Positions 34,062-47,017 are shown, counted from the first letter of the stretch. The stretch is 64,000 bases of DNA from Augochlora pura (GCF_028453695.1 NC_135776.1:14826663-14890662), one strand, 5' to 3'. Program-made: numbers and translations. Notes: generated by a model not told the origin, from the letters alone.

Positions 34062-34503
34062 GTAAGTAAGTGGCCGCGGAGTCGGACTAGGAACGTCCCG
34101 CCAACGATGTCAAGTAAGATCAAATTGAAGGGAACGATCGCCTTAGAAGATTCCCATTCGAATGGATCGCACGAACCACGTTCCCGATGCAAAGAATGTT
34201 TTCCCACGCGAAACCGCCGCCTAATGTAACCGAGATCTGAATAATGCGAACGGCTACGAAAAGTGATCCTGCGCTTTCCATTTCTCGAAGAACCCTTGTC
34301 CTTTAAAAAAACGGCGCGACACATTTTTCAAGAATTTTATTATTAGTATAATTGAAATTGAATCAAATTGTTGACTGTGATATATCTTGGAAATTGACTG
34401 TATTTGATTGTTTTATCTTTCATCTCTTCGTCAATTTTTTGCGCTGAGTGCTTCTTCTTAGTTTAATAGTTTGTAGTTAGTATCCTCTGTTACATCGTCG
34501 GTT

Positions 34504-34555
34504 ATATAATATATATATATATATATATATAATATATATAATATATATAATATAT
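34504..34555. repeat. TA microsatellite
   Basis: An interrupted (TA)n run of about 50 bp inside a broader AT-rich tract reaching about 34680. Confidence 0.9.
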
Positions 34556-35919
34556 CTGTTCTCGCTATATTATACTAGTTTTAATATGTACTATATCTGT
34601 ATTACCTATATCTATAATTGCGCTATACTATAATATATCTAATTACTATAATATAACTATCTCAGTGTACCTTCTCTATAAATTGATATCTATTTTAAAC
34701 TATCAATAACTCGAGGATGCCTCTTTGTTCCTGTTGATGCGCAGAACAATGTCAGACATCGTTTGCAAAACATTATCATATTTATTAATTATTGAACACA
34801 AATCTCGATAGGCCATCAACGATTCCACGGTAATGAATGAAAGCAAACTAGAGGGGAATCTCGATGACACTTGCCGGGACAAGGGAAACAAGCCTGTCAC
34901 TCGACGAATTAAATACCAAATTGACAAGATGACAACCTAAGGCGACAGCTTGTTTGTTCGCGATGAAAAATAAAAAAGTGAAAGTGATTGATTGATATGC
35001 CTGTCGATCCGGACCGAGGTTCGTCTCACCCCTCGACTACGAAGGGTTGGTTCCCTGTCGCTTGTGATCCGTCAATGGGAGCCGCGCTCCTGTTAAATAG
35101 AGACATCCGAACAAAAAGAAAATGTTATTGAAAACTGGCTGGAAGTTCTCCGGGGTAAACAACAGAGGGATGAAACGAAGGCTTCGCCTGACATTACTTT
35201 TACACGCTGCTTGGCGACTTGGTCAGGTAGGAAAAAATAATGTTAAAACATCGAGAGCTCCGACGTTGAAATTTTAGAAAAGTCTAAAAAATTAATCGCT
35301 TTATTATAAAGCTGACAAAATTAACGATAAAAGACAGCTCGAGCAATCCACTTTTACGAACAATAATTGAAACGAAGGAACGCCCGTTGATGTTTTCATT
35401 TCCGTGCGAAAAAGAGGGACCGCGGATGGTGTCGCTCGAAATAATTCCGCGCCGGCGACGTATCAAATAAAAACGTCGGATTTCCTTCTATAAATATTTC
35501 CGGCGCGGGGATATAAAATACGGCGGAAGGAAGCCTGAATGACGTTAAATTTATTAGACCTCCTATGAAAAACATTAAGCCGCGAGCCTGGACACCGTGT
35601 TTCCCACCGTCTCCCTAACGCGCTTAAAAATTATTGCACGTCGGGAGAGTATTACGTTTAGCTTTAAATATGCAGCCGAGGAGATTCTTGCGCGCCGAGA
35701 TTCTAATAAGATTTTAATCCACTGGAAAAAACGCGGTTGCGGGGACAACGATGGACGAGGACCGAAAGGGTTGATCGTTTCGCAAAAATTGCAGGCAACA
35801 ATGCCTTGAAGAGCGTGGTACTGTCATTGTATAATTAACAGTAGATGTACTAATATTATATGGTATTGCTTTATTAAAATGTCTACACCAGTTTAAATTT
35901 ATTGAATATGTTGAATATA

Positions 35920-36144
35920 TTAACCCTTTGCAATCGAAGATATTGCAACCCTAAATCGAAAATGATTCTTCCGTACCTCAGTATTTTTATGTTCTGTGAT
36001 TAAAAATAATATAATGTAATTATAATATAATTAATATATTTTAATAATTTTATGCAGATGAAACTGAGTCTTGTGATGAAATGTTTTAATAACCTTTTTA
36101 AATAATTTTTTTTTTGGGGCAGCCTTTCTAGTGCCAAAGGTTAA
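35920..36144. mobile_element. TTAA-flanked element (CCCTTTGC end)
   Basis: TTAA then CCCTTTGCAATCGAAG on the left, and AGTGCCAAAGG then TTAA on the right, 217 bp between. The inverted match is short (CCTTTG-C), so this is a decayed member of the CCCTTTGC group seen at 17093-17337. Confidence 0.5.
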
Positions 36145-37739
36145 ATATATTAAATATACTAACTACACCAACTATACTAAATATATTAAATGTACTGACT
36201 ATACTAAATATACTAAACAGCTTCCTACGAAAATATCTTCACAATTCCAACAAAATTCATTTTTACTGGCTCGGTATATTTAGCGTTAAACTAACGTTAA
36301 CTGATTTATTTAATTTGCAAGTTTAATATCGAACATCATATGCTGTATTCGCGCGATTCCTTCTATGCGAAGTGTTTTTTTCTATTTCAACGACAGCCGC
36401 GCGGTGGAGTGATGTTACTGTAACGATATTTTCGAAGGCGTCGCAAGAAATTCCAGGATATTTCTTTCGTGGTTTGCATGTAAAAGCGAAACGGTGTTTC
36501 GATATCGAACTCGCTGTCTCCGTTTCGTGTTCCACTTCGATTCACATTTAACAAGCGCGCCGGGTGGCACCTAAGAAAAGTCCATGAATCCCCGGCGAGC
36601 CGTGCTCTTGCGAGAACGGGGCCGCCGGAGGAAATATTTCTCTTGCGCGATTCCGATTTTACGAAAATGTATTTTGGAAGATGGATATCGCGCGGCAGAC
36701 GAATAAAGACCGTTTAAAGTGTCGTTCCGCCGGAAACACGCGTGTCAGCTGCCGATTTCTTTTCATACGGTGCGACCTTCTTAAAACCTCTGTATGATCG
36801 CTCCATCTGGAGCTAAATCGATGGGAAATAAGCTGTACAATCTGTAAATATTAGATAAGTTTGTTCGAAAGACTAATTGTTCATTTTTAATATAATTTTA
36901 TATTTTTATATTTGCATATTTTATTTTCACAATAAATTTTCCTTTTATGGAAATAAGCACCGTTCGATTGGACACATTTTTGCGAACTTGTTGCTTTTAG
37001 AATTTGGAAATCTCCTTTTGAAAAATGGCAATGATTGACACGAAATTTTTATAACGCTATGAAAATCAGCAATATAACAAAGCGATATAACGCGATGACA
37101 ATTGCAGCAGTGGTTTTCCAGAGACTCTAGTAAGCATCGTGGTTGAAAAAATGACTATTTCGACGTACAATTTTTGGCATCTGGTGGCACTGTTGATCCG
37201 AAAGCCTGTGCATCCGCTGCGATCGAGTTTCCGCTGGAATTCCATCCATATCGCGATAATGTCGCGCAAAACCGCGATATCTGTTGTTACACGTGCATTG
37301 TTACGCGCGTTTATCCAGCTCGCGCGATTCGCAGAACGTTCTGGTCAGCGAAAATTGATGTGCAGAATCGGTCCTCAATATTTTGTCCCGCATAATCGAG
37401 ATTCTATGGCGAATACCGTGCGTCAACCCCGTGCACCCTGCGATCCCTTCTCTAGGAGAATTTACTCCATCGCTGATTCGTGATTGAATCATTGCAACGC
37501 GGATAACTGTTCATAAAAGCTAATTTTATAATTGATACATTATTCGACAGTATACGAATATATCTAAATATCGAATACAATTATCTCGAGTCACCAAAAT
37601 TATTCATTATTATATTTTCGAACTTTTATTTCTTATATAATAAATTATAGAATTATTGTATGTGGCAAATGCTTGTTAACATTTTTAAAAGAAATTTTAT
37701 ATTTTTATCGATTATCGATTAGAACTCGAGGTGCAAATA

Positions 37740-37823
37740 TCAATCGATAACTGTGATCACTAATGCGAAAAGTATGCATAGAAAAGTAGGTGATCAAGCA
37801 TTGGTGATCACAGTTATTGATTA
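37740..37823. repeat. Imperfect palindrome with 26-bp arms
   Basis: The left arm contains TCGATAACTGTGATCACTAA and the right arm TTGGTGATCACAGTTATTGA, with a loop of about 30 bp. The inner GTGATCAC is itself palindromic. No gene context explains it. Confidence 0.6.
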
Positions 37824-38347
37824 CTACGTTCTGGCATTTTAATTCGCAATTTTTAGTATAAAAATCCGCAGTACAGAGATATAGGGTTTTGGCGGCCTAG
37901 AATTTTGAACTCGTAAAGAACCTTGGATATGGCGTGTCTATTCTTACACCTTGTCTATGCTAATCCAAAGGAGCGTGTCATCGTCGAGTCTGGTAAAATA
38001 TCACTCGATACGTCGCACGATGTAAGACAATCGATGTCGAAAATGCGATGTAAATGGCCATCCTTGGTGCTGGGTCACGCCAAATCGATCATTCTTTGAC
38101 GGCGGCGTCAGAGATTTTATTCGAAATCAAATAAGACGGCGAGGAACGATAGAAAATCAATATTACGGGAAATATAAAATGGTTATCTCTTTCCTGGGCT
38201 GGGGAAAAATTTCAAATAATTCGATGTGACATTTTAAACAGCGAAATATTTGAAATATATTTTTAAGCGAATATTATGCAAAAATGAAATACTATTTGGG
38301 AATACTATTTTGTTAAATGTTTAAGTCACGAGAAAATATTAATTAGT

Positions 38348-38443
38348 ACTTGTAAATACTATTTAATGCTTGTAAATACTATTTAATACTCATAAGTACT
38401 ATTTAATACTCATAAATACTATTTAACACTTACAAATGCTATT
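38348..38443. repeat. Tandem repeat, about 20-bp unit, five copies
   Basis: The unit AAATACTATTTAATACTCAT (with variants) repeats about five times in a row. Diverged, non-coding. Confidence 0.7.
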
Positions 38444-38522
38444 CTGTGAGATATTACTATTCGATAAAGTATCGTTTTCCTATATTTTAATGAAATACTT
38501 ATTTCACAATACTATTTTCCGC
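38440..38522. repeat. Dispersed repeat, copy A
   Basis: TATTCTGTGAGATATTACTA and the following 60 bp align with 43763-43845 in the same orientation, at a level that suggests an old shared element. No ends or coding capacity are seen. Confidence 0.55.
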
Positions 38523-41500
38523 AAACCTTGGCGATGCAATGATATTCGTTTCAACTAAAACTATAATTTTACAGTATTTGGAAATCGGGGGTTCGTAACT
38601 GGAAAAGTAAATATTACAATAAATGCCAAGTTCAGAACGACCAGGTGTTGCAGTTGTATCTGAATACATATTGGCTTGCTTTGCCAGTCTCGGATACGTA
38701 TTTCCGTACTTTCCGCCATTTTAGCAAATGCAAATGATGATTTATTCGAGTCCCTGGAAACCGCACACGAAACTACGAACTGCCATTACGGCTAGATTTC
38801 GGAGTTATGGGAAAGCCAATGCATTCGGTAGACATTTGTTATTTTATAAAACGTTCTCCGTTATTCCTTTGTGTTTATTAAAACTGTATTCTAAAATAAA
38901 CCTCTTTCAAAAAATCAATCGTCTTGCATACTCTTAATGGATATAGCCTGAAAAATACGCGTCTGGAAACTTACGCGCCAAATAACAAAATTAACAAAGC
39001 TATAGTTGTTGGAAAGAGAGAAAGAGACGGATAAGAGTGATGTTATTATGAAGAAAATGAGAAAGATAATTTTAGGATATCCTGTATATGGTAAAACGTC
39101 ATCTGAAAGTTTATAAAATTTCTGCGAAATGAACCGAATGCCTTGCACGCTCTTTGTTAATTTGGACAACAGTTATTTCACAAGTAATATCGCTCATCTT
39201 GACAAAATTGACTAACAGACGTTGTTCGATGAAATTAATTAATGTCAAATTACATGATAAATTAACTACTAGATCAATTGATAAATTAACTGCTAAATTA
39301 ATTATAAAAGTACATTAAAGGCTGTCCATATATGTACTTTCAATAAGTAGCGTAATTTCTTCTATCAACGGCGTGCATCGGCCTGATTAGAAAGCAGCAA
39401 GGTTCGGTTGCGATAAGAATTTTAATCGGCATAAATTCCGGCGAGTTGATCAAACGACGAGCCGATATTTTTTTTAAAATGTATATTTTTGTTAATCGAA
39501 AGGATCCATTGTACAACGCCGGAGCCGGTTTCCCGCGAAAGATTGAAGGTTCAGCTGTATATCAAACGGTTGCTCCTACGCCGCTGCTTGCCAAGGTAAA
39601 GTGGCTCGCCGAGAAAAATCGCCGGCCCGGTGAACAGAGAAGTGAAAACTCACGGAAGAATAATGGCGGTAGGAAAAATTGAAAAAATATGGATCGGCCC
39701 GAGGAAAAGATTTTTGACGCCGGCCGCCTTACTTCCTCTCGAGAAAAATGCAAAGAAAATCCCGTTTCGCTCCTCCATCACGAACTACTCGAATCTGCTG
39801 TGTAAATCCGGAACACCTGTCTGCTTTGTTCGAGGATAGATAGTTCCTTTGAATCCTTCAATCTATGGATGTTATAGTGTGGATGGATTAATGTTAAAAA
39901 AAAGAAGGAATTGTCGAAGTTTATAGCCACAGAAGGCAACGCGCTAAGAACGTGTCGTTGAACAATATTTTGTCGAATGGAAACTACGTGGAAAAGGGAT
40001 CGAGCATTTTTTTTTAGATTTAAGATAATAGACTGTACCGATAAAAGATTACACTTCTGTTATTTTTGATTATTAATTTAAAAAAAAAAATAAGAAAGCG
40101 TTTATGAAATGAACGATGAAATCAATGCGTTTATTTAGACCGAAAAGAAAGCGAATAATCCGTTTAGAAATTCTGGCCGCGTGACGGTAGGTAAACTAAT
40201 TAGCGGCTTGCACAAAAAATGTACGTGTTAATTGCTTGAAAAATAACTGAGTTATGCGTGCATCCTGTTCCGAAAATCTCGTTCCGAGGGGAATGCATTT
40301 AAAGTTTCAGGTGCTATTATAAAATACGTGAGAGGCGTCCAAATTCGAGGCCCCGTAGCATAGCGAATTTTCTAAACTTGTTTACCGTACAACTAAATTG
40401 TGTTTCCCGTGCACAGAATCTCGTGGAAAATTAAGCGAAAACATAACTGAATAATAATAATTTTAGCAACGAATTGCTTCTACGACTTCATTATTTTTAT
40501 TCCATGTATGATGTATGAGAAGCGACACGAGTTTCTCTTCGAACCAATAAATCAATTTTCTAAATGAAATAAAAAGATATTGTACGAACAGATATCAATA
40601 TTTAAAACTGCTGCCGTTTCATATATTAAAAATATAACCTTAAAAGATTATTCAGATTTATAAATAAAAATTAAACTTAGTCAGAATTATTAAATTAACA
40701 TAATAAATAAGCATAAATTTGCTTTCCCGCGAAGAAATTCATTAGCGGCAAAGCAGTGCTAATCAAGGTAGCCGCGAAAGGGATCTAAGTGAATTTAAGT
40801 AAACTGCAAAGTGAAACTATGTAAAGCATCCCTCTACGATCTTCTATTTAATCGCGCGGTCAAATACCAACATCGATTAAATCCGAGTGCAGAAACGGTT
40901 AAAACGCCATCCGACGATCTCCTCCAGAACGCGCGAGGGTGAAATTAACGCGACGAGGATAGAAAGAAGCCTCGTAAACGGTGGACGGTCAGCCGTGACA
41001 TGTTCGGCGTTCCAACCGTTAACGAACGCTTATGGTAAGCGGACAGCGAATCAACGACGAAACGAAATTCGATGTTGTTCGGAGGAGATGGCGACGGCTG
41101 CTAATGATGCCGTGGAATGGCCGCGACGCGACGAGGCGCGAACTGCACGACGCGATATAGTATAAAGGAGATTCAAGGCAAATTGAAAAGGTGTTTCATG
41201 GGAGAGCGCGTCCGCGAAATGAATGCGCATTGTGTCTGAAAGAAGCGTCTCGTTTCCACCGCGCCGCGTGAAAAATTCAATTCGTATTTCCCCCCCGTAT
41301 CGGCAACGCCACCGATGCGAAACAATATTTACCTGGATTTTAGAATGTAACTTACCGTTTTTTAAATTTTTGCTATATAGCGAACAGTTGAAAAAAAGAC
41401 ATCACTTTTCGGTATCGTCCCGAACAATCGCAATTTCTGCGAGACGATTTTTCAATCAATGTCTAGTACAGCGACGAGTAACCTTCTATCTGCAGTGGCC

Positions 41501-42087
41501 AACAATTGATTGAAGGGACATTGATTTTTTTCAATGGAACTATATGATTTTTCCTCGATATGATTGTAGTCCATTCCAAGACGACTTCATCGATCTATGA
41601 CACTTTGATCTTTCCAGCCTTGCCTATTTGTTAACAAAACCCGAGGGGCGTTTAACGATGAACAACGTTGAATGAACTTGAATGAACTTGCAAGACCAAA
41701 GTGTTTAAAAGCATGCTCCAGTTCCATTTAAAAAATTAAGATCAACTTAAAACCTTGGCGAAGACCCTGGAACAGAGTAAGTTTCACTGAGAATATTTTT
41801 AGCAACAATCTACGGTTCAGGAGATAATAACGTACAAATGATCGAACGGGCCACCCTCTATACAAAGACAACTAAAATACTAGATTTATGAATATGCCAT
41901 AAATAAGATACTGTGCAGAAAATTAGATCACTACCAAAAAAGAAATAATTATCACACCACAGTATAATAATCATGCAGGATACAAATACCACCTGAGTTA
42001 CAATTAAAGTTTTCCCATCGGCAGCTTCTCTCTATGGTTCGAGAAATAAATCGGAACTTTGAGGAGTCGAAGAACACAGGAAGAAAG

Positions 42088-42102
42088 CTCTCTCTCTCTC
42101 TC
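42088..42102. repeat. Short CT repeat
   Basis: (CT)n of about 14 bp. Simple repeat. Confidence 0.8.
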
Positions 42103-43762
42103 ATATATAACTCCTATGAGAAATCGTTATGGACGTAGTTGCTGTTCCGTGTGAACGAACATAAATGAACTTTCTCGAAGAAGTTGCTCGAAAAATTCGA
42201 AGGTTTCTTCGGGAGTTTCAATTATAAGGACGGAAAAAGGCATCGGAGAGAATACGGTTTAGTTGCGATACGGAAGTTTACAGTTCGAACTTCGTTAAAT
42301 GGCAAAGTTCGAGCTGTTGTCTGCTACCATTTGCCGTTCGCGTTTGCTGTAAGAGGTATGAAAAAATTGTTCGCGTCGCAAGACTTACGGGATCTCTTTA
42401 GGAAGGCGCGACGCGGTAAAGGCAAGAGAACGCAATTTAAACCGATGGGAAAGTGCGAGCTAGCTGGTGCTACCACTGAAAATGTTTTACTGCCAATTAT
42501 TTTTTAATCGACGAAAAATAATTCAAGAATAGTTCCAGATGTACAATAACAAGAGTAATCGAACAGAAAAACTTAACAGAATTTGCTTTGATTTCAGACA
42601 TCTTGAAATGCATAATACAATCCCATGCATGATTCAAACCAACGAATATTCTAACAAATAATCGACGATAATAATTTTGTGTATGCCCGCATTGTTCTGC
42701 AATGCGTTATCCATCCTGTGTTAATACTACATAAAAATTAATGTAAAAGGGAATCTCTACCACGCACTGCATTATTTCGAAATCTATGGACTGATGAAAT
42801 ATCTCGGAACAAAAATACGAACGTTGAGTAATTAAAAGTTTTCTGTTGAAGCCACGCGCCCGACATTGGTTCGAACCGCGGAATGACCGTACGGCAACAA
42901 AATAACGTGGGAGGAAATTCGCGTTTAATTACTTTCGCTATCATCGGACTCCCCATAATCCGATCGCGTCGGCGAGAACGATAAATTAGAATCGTCGAAG
43001 ACACATCGAAATCGCGGCGTATAAATAGAAACCGGAACAACGGAAATACCGCGGAGATAGGGAGAGGATTGTTTCCAAGAGCACGCGACGACCTTTCCGT
43101 AGCGACACGGGCATCGTGCCAGCTGCGATTTATCAAGGAACGATCCTTTCGTTTTTCAAACAAAAATCTGCCCCATTTTCCCGCGATCTTCCGTCACCGA
43201 AATAAAATGCTCGGCGATGGCGTCGCTGTCCAGATGAATATTACGATAGCAATCGGCCCGTTAACGCGCGGCTCGCAAATTTCCTCTTATGCAACGCAAA
43301 CGCCAACGTCTCGGATGATAAATCGTGTATACTATTGCGTACTTTAATCTGAAATATGGTACGTATGATTATTTGAATAGTTCGTGAACAATAGTGTACT
43401 AACATTGAATTAGAGAATTGGTAGAATGTATCTGGTCGAACCAATCGGGCGTTTATTGTGCGAACTAGTCTTATGCATTTATAACAAATAAATAGTTCTA
43501 CTCACCAATTTCCAGACGCGATCGGCCGTAGGGCAAATAAAACCAATAAAAGAAACTGACCGCAAAATTGTTCGTTGTGTTATCTCGACTGTTTTACTGT
43601 TCCTCCTGTTTTCCTTCCACTTTTTACACCTTTAATTGCCACGAAAGCTGGTAATCCTCTCGCAGAGATACGGTGATCGAGCGTAACCATGAAAGCAGGA
43701 CTGCGGAAAAGAAATAATTTGATATGAAATGATAAGCATTTGCAATACGATTATCCTGAATA

Positions 43763-43845
43763 TTATTCTGTGAAATGTTACTATGCGATGAAATATTAAT
43801 TTTCTATATTTGAATTAAATATTTATCTCGCAATAATATTTCCTT
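43763..43845. repeat. Dispersed repeat, copy B
   Basis: TATTCTGTGAAATGTTACTA and the sequence after it align with copy A at 38440-38522. See that entry. Confidence 0.55.
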
Positions 43846-45055
43846 ATGTAACTACATCTCTGCGTATCCTAAATCTGTGCTTAAGGATTTATCGATTTTT
43901 CGCCGAGATCTCCACAATGTCGCCGTGATTTCTATAATATATAAAATAATACGTAATACATAAAATAAGATATAAATTAACCGTTGCTTGTCAAGTAACC
44001 GTAATAGCAATAGAGTATAATGAATACTCTGTTCTCACTAACAAGTGAAAGATCACGAGTTACCGATAACATCGTGCGCGACACAGGAATGCCAATGGGT
44101 CTCCAGAGCTCCACGGCTACTGTGTTGCAGAAAAATATACCAGGTGATTAGTCTGTTCCTAGACCTTGCCTGTGTTTTCGCCGGTGGATTTGGCCTGCGT
44201 TTGCAAATAAATTTTCCGGCTTCGGTATCGATTTCCAACGAGAATTGGGACAATCGACTGCGCCCTTAAGCGACCTCACGGCCTGACCGCCACGGCGCAT
44301 CCGCCACGGACTTTAAAATCTCGAGGATAAGGACACTTCCGGCGCCCACTAAAAATCCCGCGAGCACGATCGCGATCGATGCGACACGCAGTAGTCGATC
44401 ATCAATATTGTTCTGACGAAAATCGATTTTTCCTGAAGACCCGTGAACGAATTGAATGCAAACCAAGATCTATAAAATGTATTTCAGAAAACATGATTTT
44501 TTAATCCCTCTATCATGCCAAACAATTGCGATTGCTGAAAGCATTTTTTCAGCCATTACCTAATGAACTAATCCCTCTAACATACCAAACAAAAAATCGC
44601 CTGGTGCAATTATGAAAAATTAAAAATTTAAACAAATGTACGAATACATTGTACACCGACTGTATATGTCAATGATGACTATAAAATCTTACACATATTA
44701 TGACATCTGAAACATGAAACCAGATAAAAGACATTTGAGGAAGGAATTGTTCAATTGAAGTAATAATAAGGAATGTCTTTTTGAAACAACTGGTGAACTT
44801 GGTTCACCTGAAACTGAAAATGTTCGACAGCCATGAGCCGTTCCTCTGGGACAACGTGGTCGTTTGAGCCAGCGAGGATTGCAATTCGGCGAGGGATTAA
44901 AACAGTAACCGAGCTCTACAGCCCCGTTTTCGTGGACCAGATGAATACATCCCATGCTATGCCGATTCCATCTCCTCCGTGGTAAAAGTTTGGCCAGTTG
45001 AGCCCGTGTTGGATCACAGACTTAGTATAACAATTGCTATTGCGCTTTCAGTTAG

Positions 45056-45368
45056 TTAACTCCTGAAGAAACAGACATTTAGAACGACGCATTCTCTCAT
45101 AGTGCATTTATCGCAACTTTTCAGTGCGGTTTCACAATGACAGTTATCAAAACGATGTTCTAGAAGTATTTTTATTTATTAAGTTAATTAAATTATTTTT
45201 AATTATCTCGACAAAGTTTATAGGAGAAATACCGACACTACTGACAAAATTTCGAAATACCGACACCACTCGAAATCATTGGTTTCCTCGCACCCTCTAT
45301 TTGAACGGAACAAGCAGCTAGCGAACTACAGAAAACGACACCGCAGAAAGTTAGTTTTCAGGAGTTAA
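45056..45368. mobile_element. TTAA-flanked MITE (CTCCTGAA ends)
   Basis: A 305-bp segment bounded by TTAA. The left end is CTCCTGAAGAAAC and the right end GTTTTCAGGAG, an inverted repeat CTCCTGAA(A/G)AA. The interior has no convincing coding capacity. Piggybac-style by its TTAA target and end structure. Confidence 0.6.
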
Positions 45369-45599
45369 ATTTTACAGTGCTGTTGGCTCTAAAAGTGCAC
45401 TGTTGACGCACGAGTTCGGGGCTTTCCAATGTCCGTATTCCGAAAATGTTTCTCCGAAATTATTCAGAATATTGTCCTAATCTAAGTTATCGTTCGATTT
45501 ATGTAATTTTTACTTTAGCTATAAAATCATTTCCTGCCGATTACAAACTTTTTAGCGACTTTGTATAAAAATTTAAATGAGATTAATCATAAATTTTTC

Positions 45600-45823
45600 C
45601 TTAGTGCAAATGCAAGCCGTAGTTTTGTTTACGAATTATTAATAAAGAAAACGCTGACCAATAAGAGGCGAGCTCGGCTGACGCGAGGCGGACGAAACCT
45701 AGTCCCACTCAATTGGCTCGGCTGCTTCGCGCCAGTCTATCGCGCCTCTCATTGGTCATTGTTCTTCATTAATAACTCGTTAATGATACCTTGGAGAACA
45801 TTTTTTAGGACACCCCGTATACA
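45600..45823. mobile_element. Palindromic MITE, copy 2
   Basis: The same family as 8276-8580: left arm with CTGACCAATAAGAGGCGAGC, right arm with CGCGCCTCTCATTGGTCATT, AATTATTAAT and ATTAATAACTCG at the arm bases, and the right terminus TTAGGACACCCCGTATAC. The left terminus is not recognisable. The central loop differs from copy 1, as expected for an old pair. Confidence 0.7.
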
Positions 45824-45940
45824 TTATATCAACAGTTAGACACAGATATTTTGTATAAATTTAAATTAAACGTTACCTGTTAATTTTCTCATAAAAATGT
45901 TCACGTGGGTTCCCAAGAGAGCACACTGCATGAAGAATGA

Positions 45941-46294
45941 TTAGATTTTACAGACCCAAGGAAAAGAAAGACTAGCAAGTGAAAACTTTAACAAATTACT
46001 TCGAATTTGCACTATAGTCGCCCTTCTGTTGAAGTCCGGTCGAATGACACGGAGTTTTTTTTTAAGAGATTTAGTCTGCCATTGAGTATTGTCCACATCA
46101 ATTATGGACGTCTTATCCTCTTCAGAGCCAACCAGGTCGGGTAGATGTGTCATGGCCTTAACAGCCAGAGTTTTGAATACTATAACCCAGCAAGCATGTA
46201 TGGTAAGTGTTTCAAATCGACCCGGTGTAAAACGGTGAGAATTCCTGGAGTATATCCTTGCTAATCGATTCGCTGCATTTATCAGGTTTAGAAC
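45941..46294 (-). CDS. Unassigned 117-codon open frame
   Basis: On the minus strand a frame is open from a possible acceptor (ACAATTCTACTAG before 46294) to a stop at 45941-45943. Parts of the product are LINAANRLARIYSRN, FTPGRFETLTIHACW, VIVFKTLAVKAMTHLPDLVG and SEEDKTSIIDVDNTQWQTKS. A methionine-initiated form would be 70 residues (from 46153). The composition is protein-like and the length is unusual for AT-rich DNA. However, no family is recognised, and a second frame is also open over the first 80 bp. It may be an exon, a remnant of an unknown transposon or chance. Confidence 0.3.
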   Translation of the reverse strand, partial: VLNLINAANRLARIYSRNSHRFTPGRFETLTIHACWVIVFKTLAVKAMTHLPDLVGSEEDKTSIIDVDNTQWQTKSLKKKLRVIRPDFNRRATIVQIRSNLLKFSLASLSFPWVCKI

Positions 46295-46640
46295 CTAGTA
46301 GAATTGTATAAATTAGTTGAAATCACCAAGCAAATAGACGCATAATAAAATTCAATTACCGTCATTGTGTTACTCTCCAGACTGTCCCATTTATATTTGT
46401 ATAGCATGTGGGTTGTAATATACAAACGAAACGCTTTAAGGACATTATTGCGCCATCTAACAACTGGCCCATGAAACTAATCCCTCAAAAGTTCTGTTTT
46501 ATCATAGGTGACTTATAAAAATCCCTACACACATTGCATACAATAGCAGTATACGTATAATAAATATTATTTATAAGTTTTATACTTTGCTTCTATGAAT
46601 ATAGGAATGTTTAATATTACATAATATATCCGTGTAAAAG

Positions 46641-46643
<3 letters not shown>

Positions 46644-46706
<63 letters not shown>
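46644..46706. repeat. TA microsatellite
   Basis: (TA)n of about 62 bp. Simple repeat. Confidence 0.95.
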
Positions 46707-46713
<7 letters not shown>

Positions 46714-46974
46714 TTTCTTAATTAGAATCGAAATTTCAAAAAAACTTAAAAGAATTTATAATGCTTACAACGTAATATCATTACATAATTATTATTAAAC
46801 TGATACAAAAACAAATTTCAATTTAAAACAAGCATTTTATGGGATCTTTGACAGTTTTCAACTTTTTGCTGAGGTATTGACTAATTAACTACTATAGATT
46901 TTAAAAAATTGGCAATTTAATTTTGTCATAAATAAAATGTTAGATAGTAGAAAATAGTAGAAGTTTACACTTAC

Positions 46975-47017
46975 CTACATAAACCATGTTCTGATCACCA
47001 TATACTGCATTTTCCAT
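46975..47017 (-). CDS. Possible small first coding exon
   Basis: The minus strand reads MENAVYGDQNMVYV and then a strong donor (GTAG|GTAAGTG) in phase 1. Joining to the acceptor before 46294 would continue GSKPDKCSESISKDILQEFS and stop at 46212-46214, giving a 41-residue product. Both splice sites look plausible, but the product is tiny and unrecognised. This frame is different from the 117-codon frame at 45941-46294. Speculative. Confidence 0.2.

Larger units (their letters stand above)
34062..45050. other. Gene-poor block after the orphan exon
   Basis: No further exon could be joined to the one at 33963. The block has a TA microsatellite at 34504-34555, a TTAA-flanked element at 35920-36144, a hairpin at 37740-37823, a 20-bp tandem repeat at 38348-38443 and a dispersed repeat shared by 38440-38522 and 43763-43845. 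GC-richer islands at 40.9-41.2, 42.2-42.5, 42.8-43.3 and 44.0-45.0 kb carry open frames on both strands that I could not assign. Confidence 0.45.

Noticed and set aside
39446..39682. A plus-strand frame ending near a GTAAAG donor
   Set aside because: No supporting acceptor and no recognisable protein.
42184..42507. A 107-codon plus-strand frame with a basic C-terminus
   Set aside because: No ATG at the start (TTG), no acceptor or donor with consistent phase, no family match; kept only as a possible chance frame.
42860..42890. A TTGGTTCGAACCGCGG string resembling a tRNA T-loop
   Set aside because: The flanking bases do not form a T-arm stem and no cloverleaf can be drawn.
43500..43570. A GTGAGT donor on the minus strand with frames open upstream
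   Set aside because: All three frames are open over too short a distance and no acceptor with a pyrimidine tract lies upstream.
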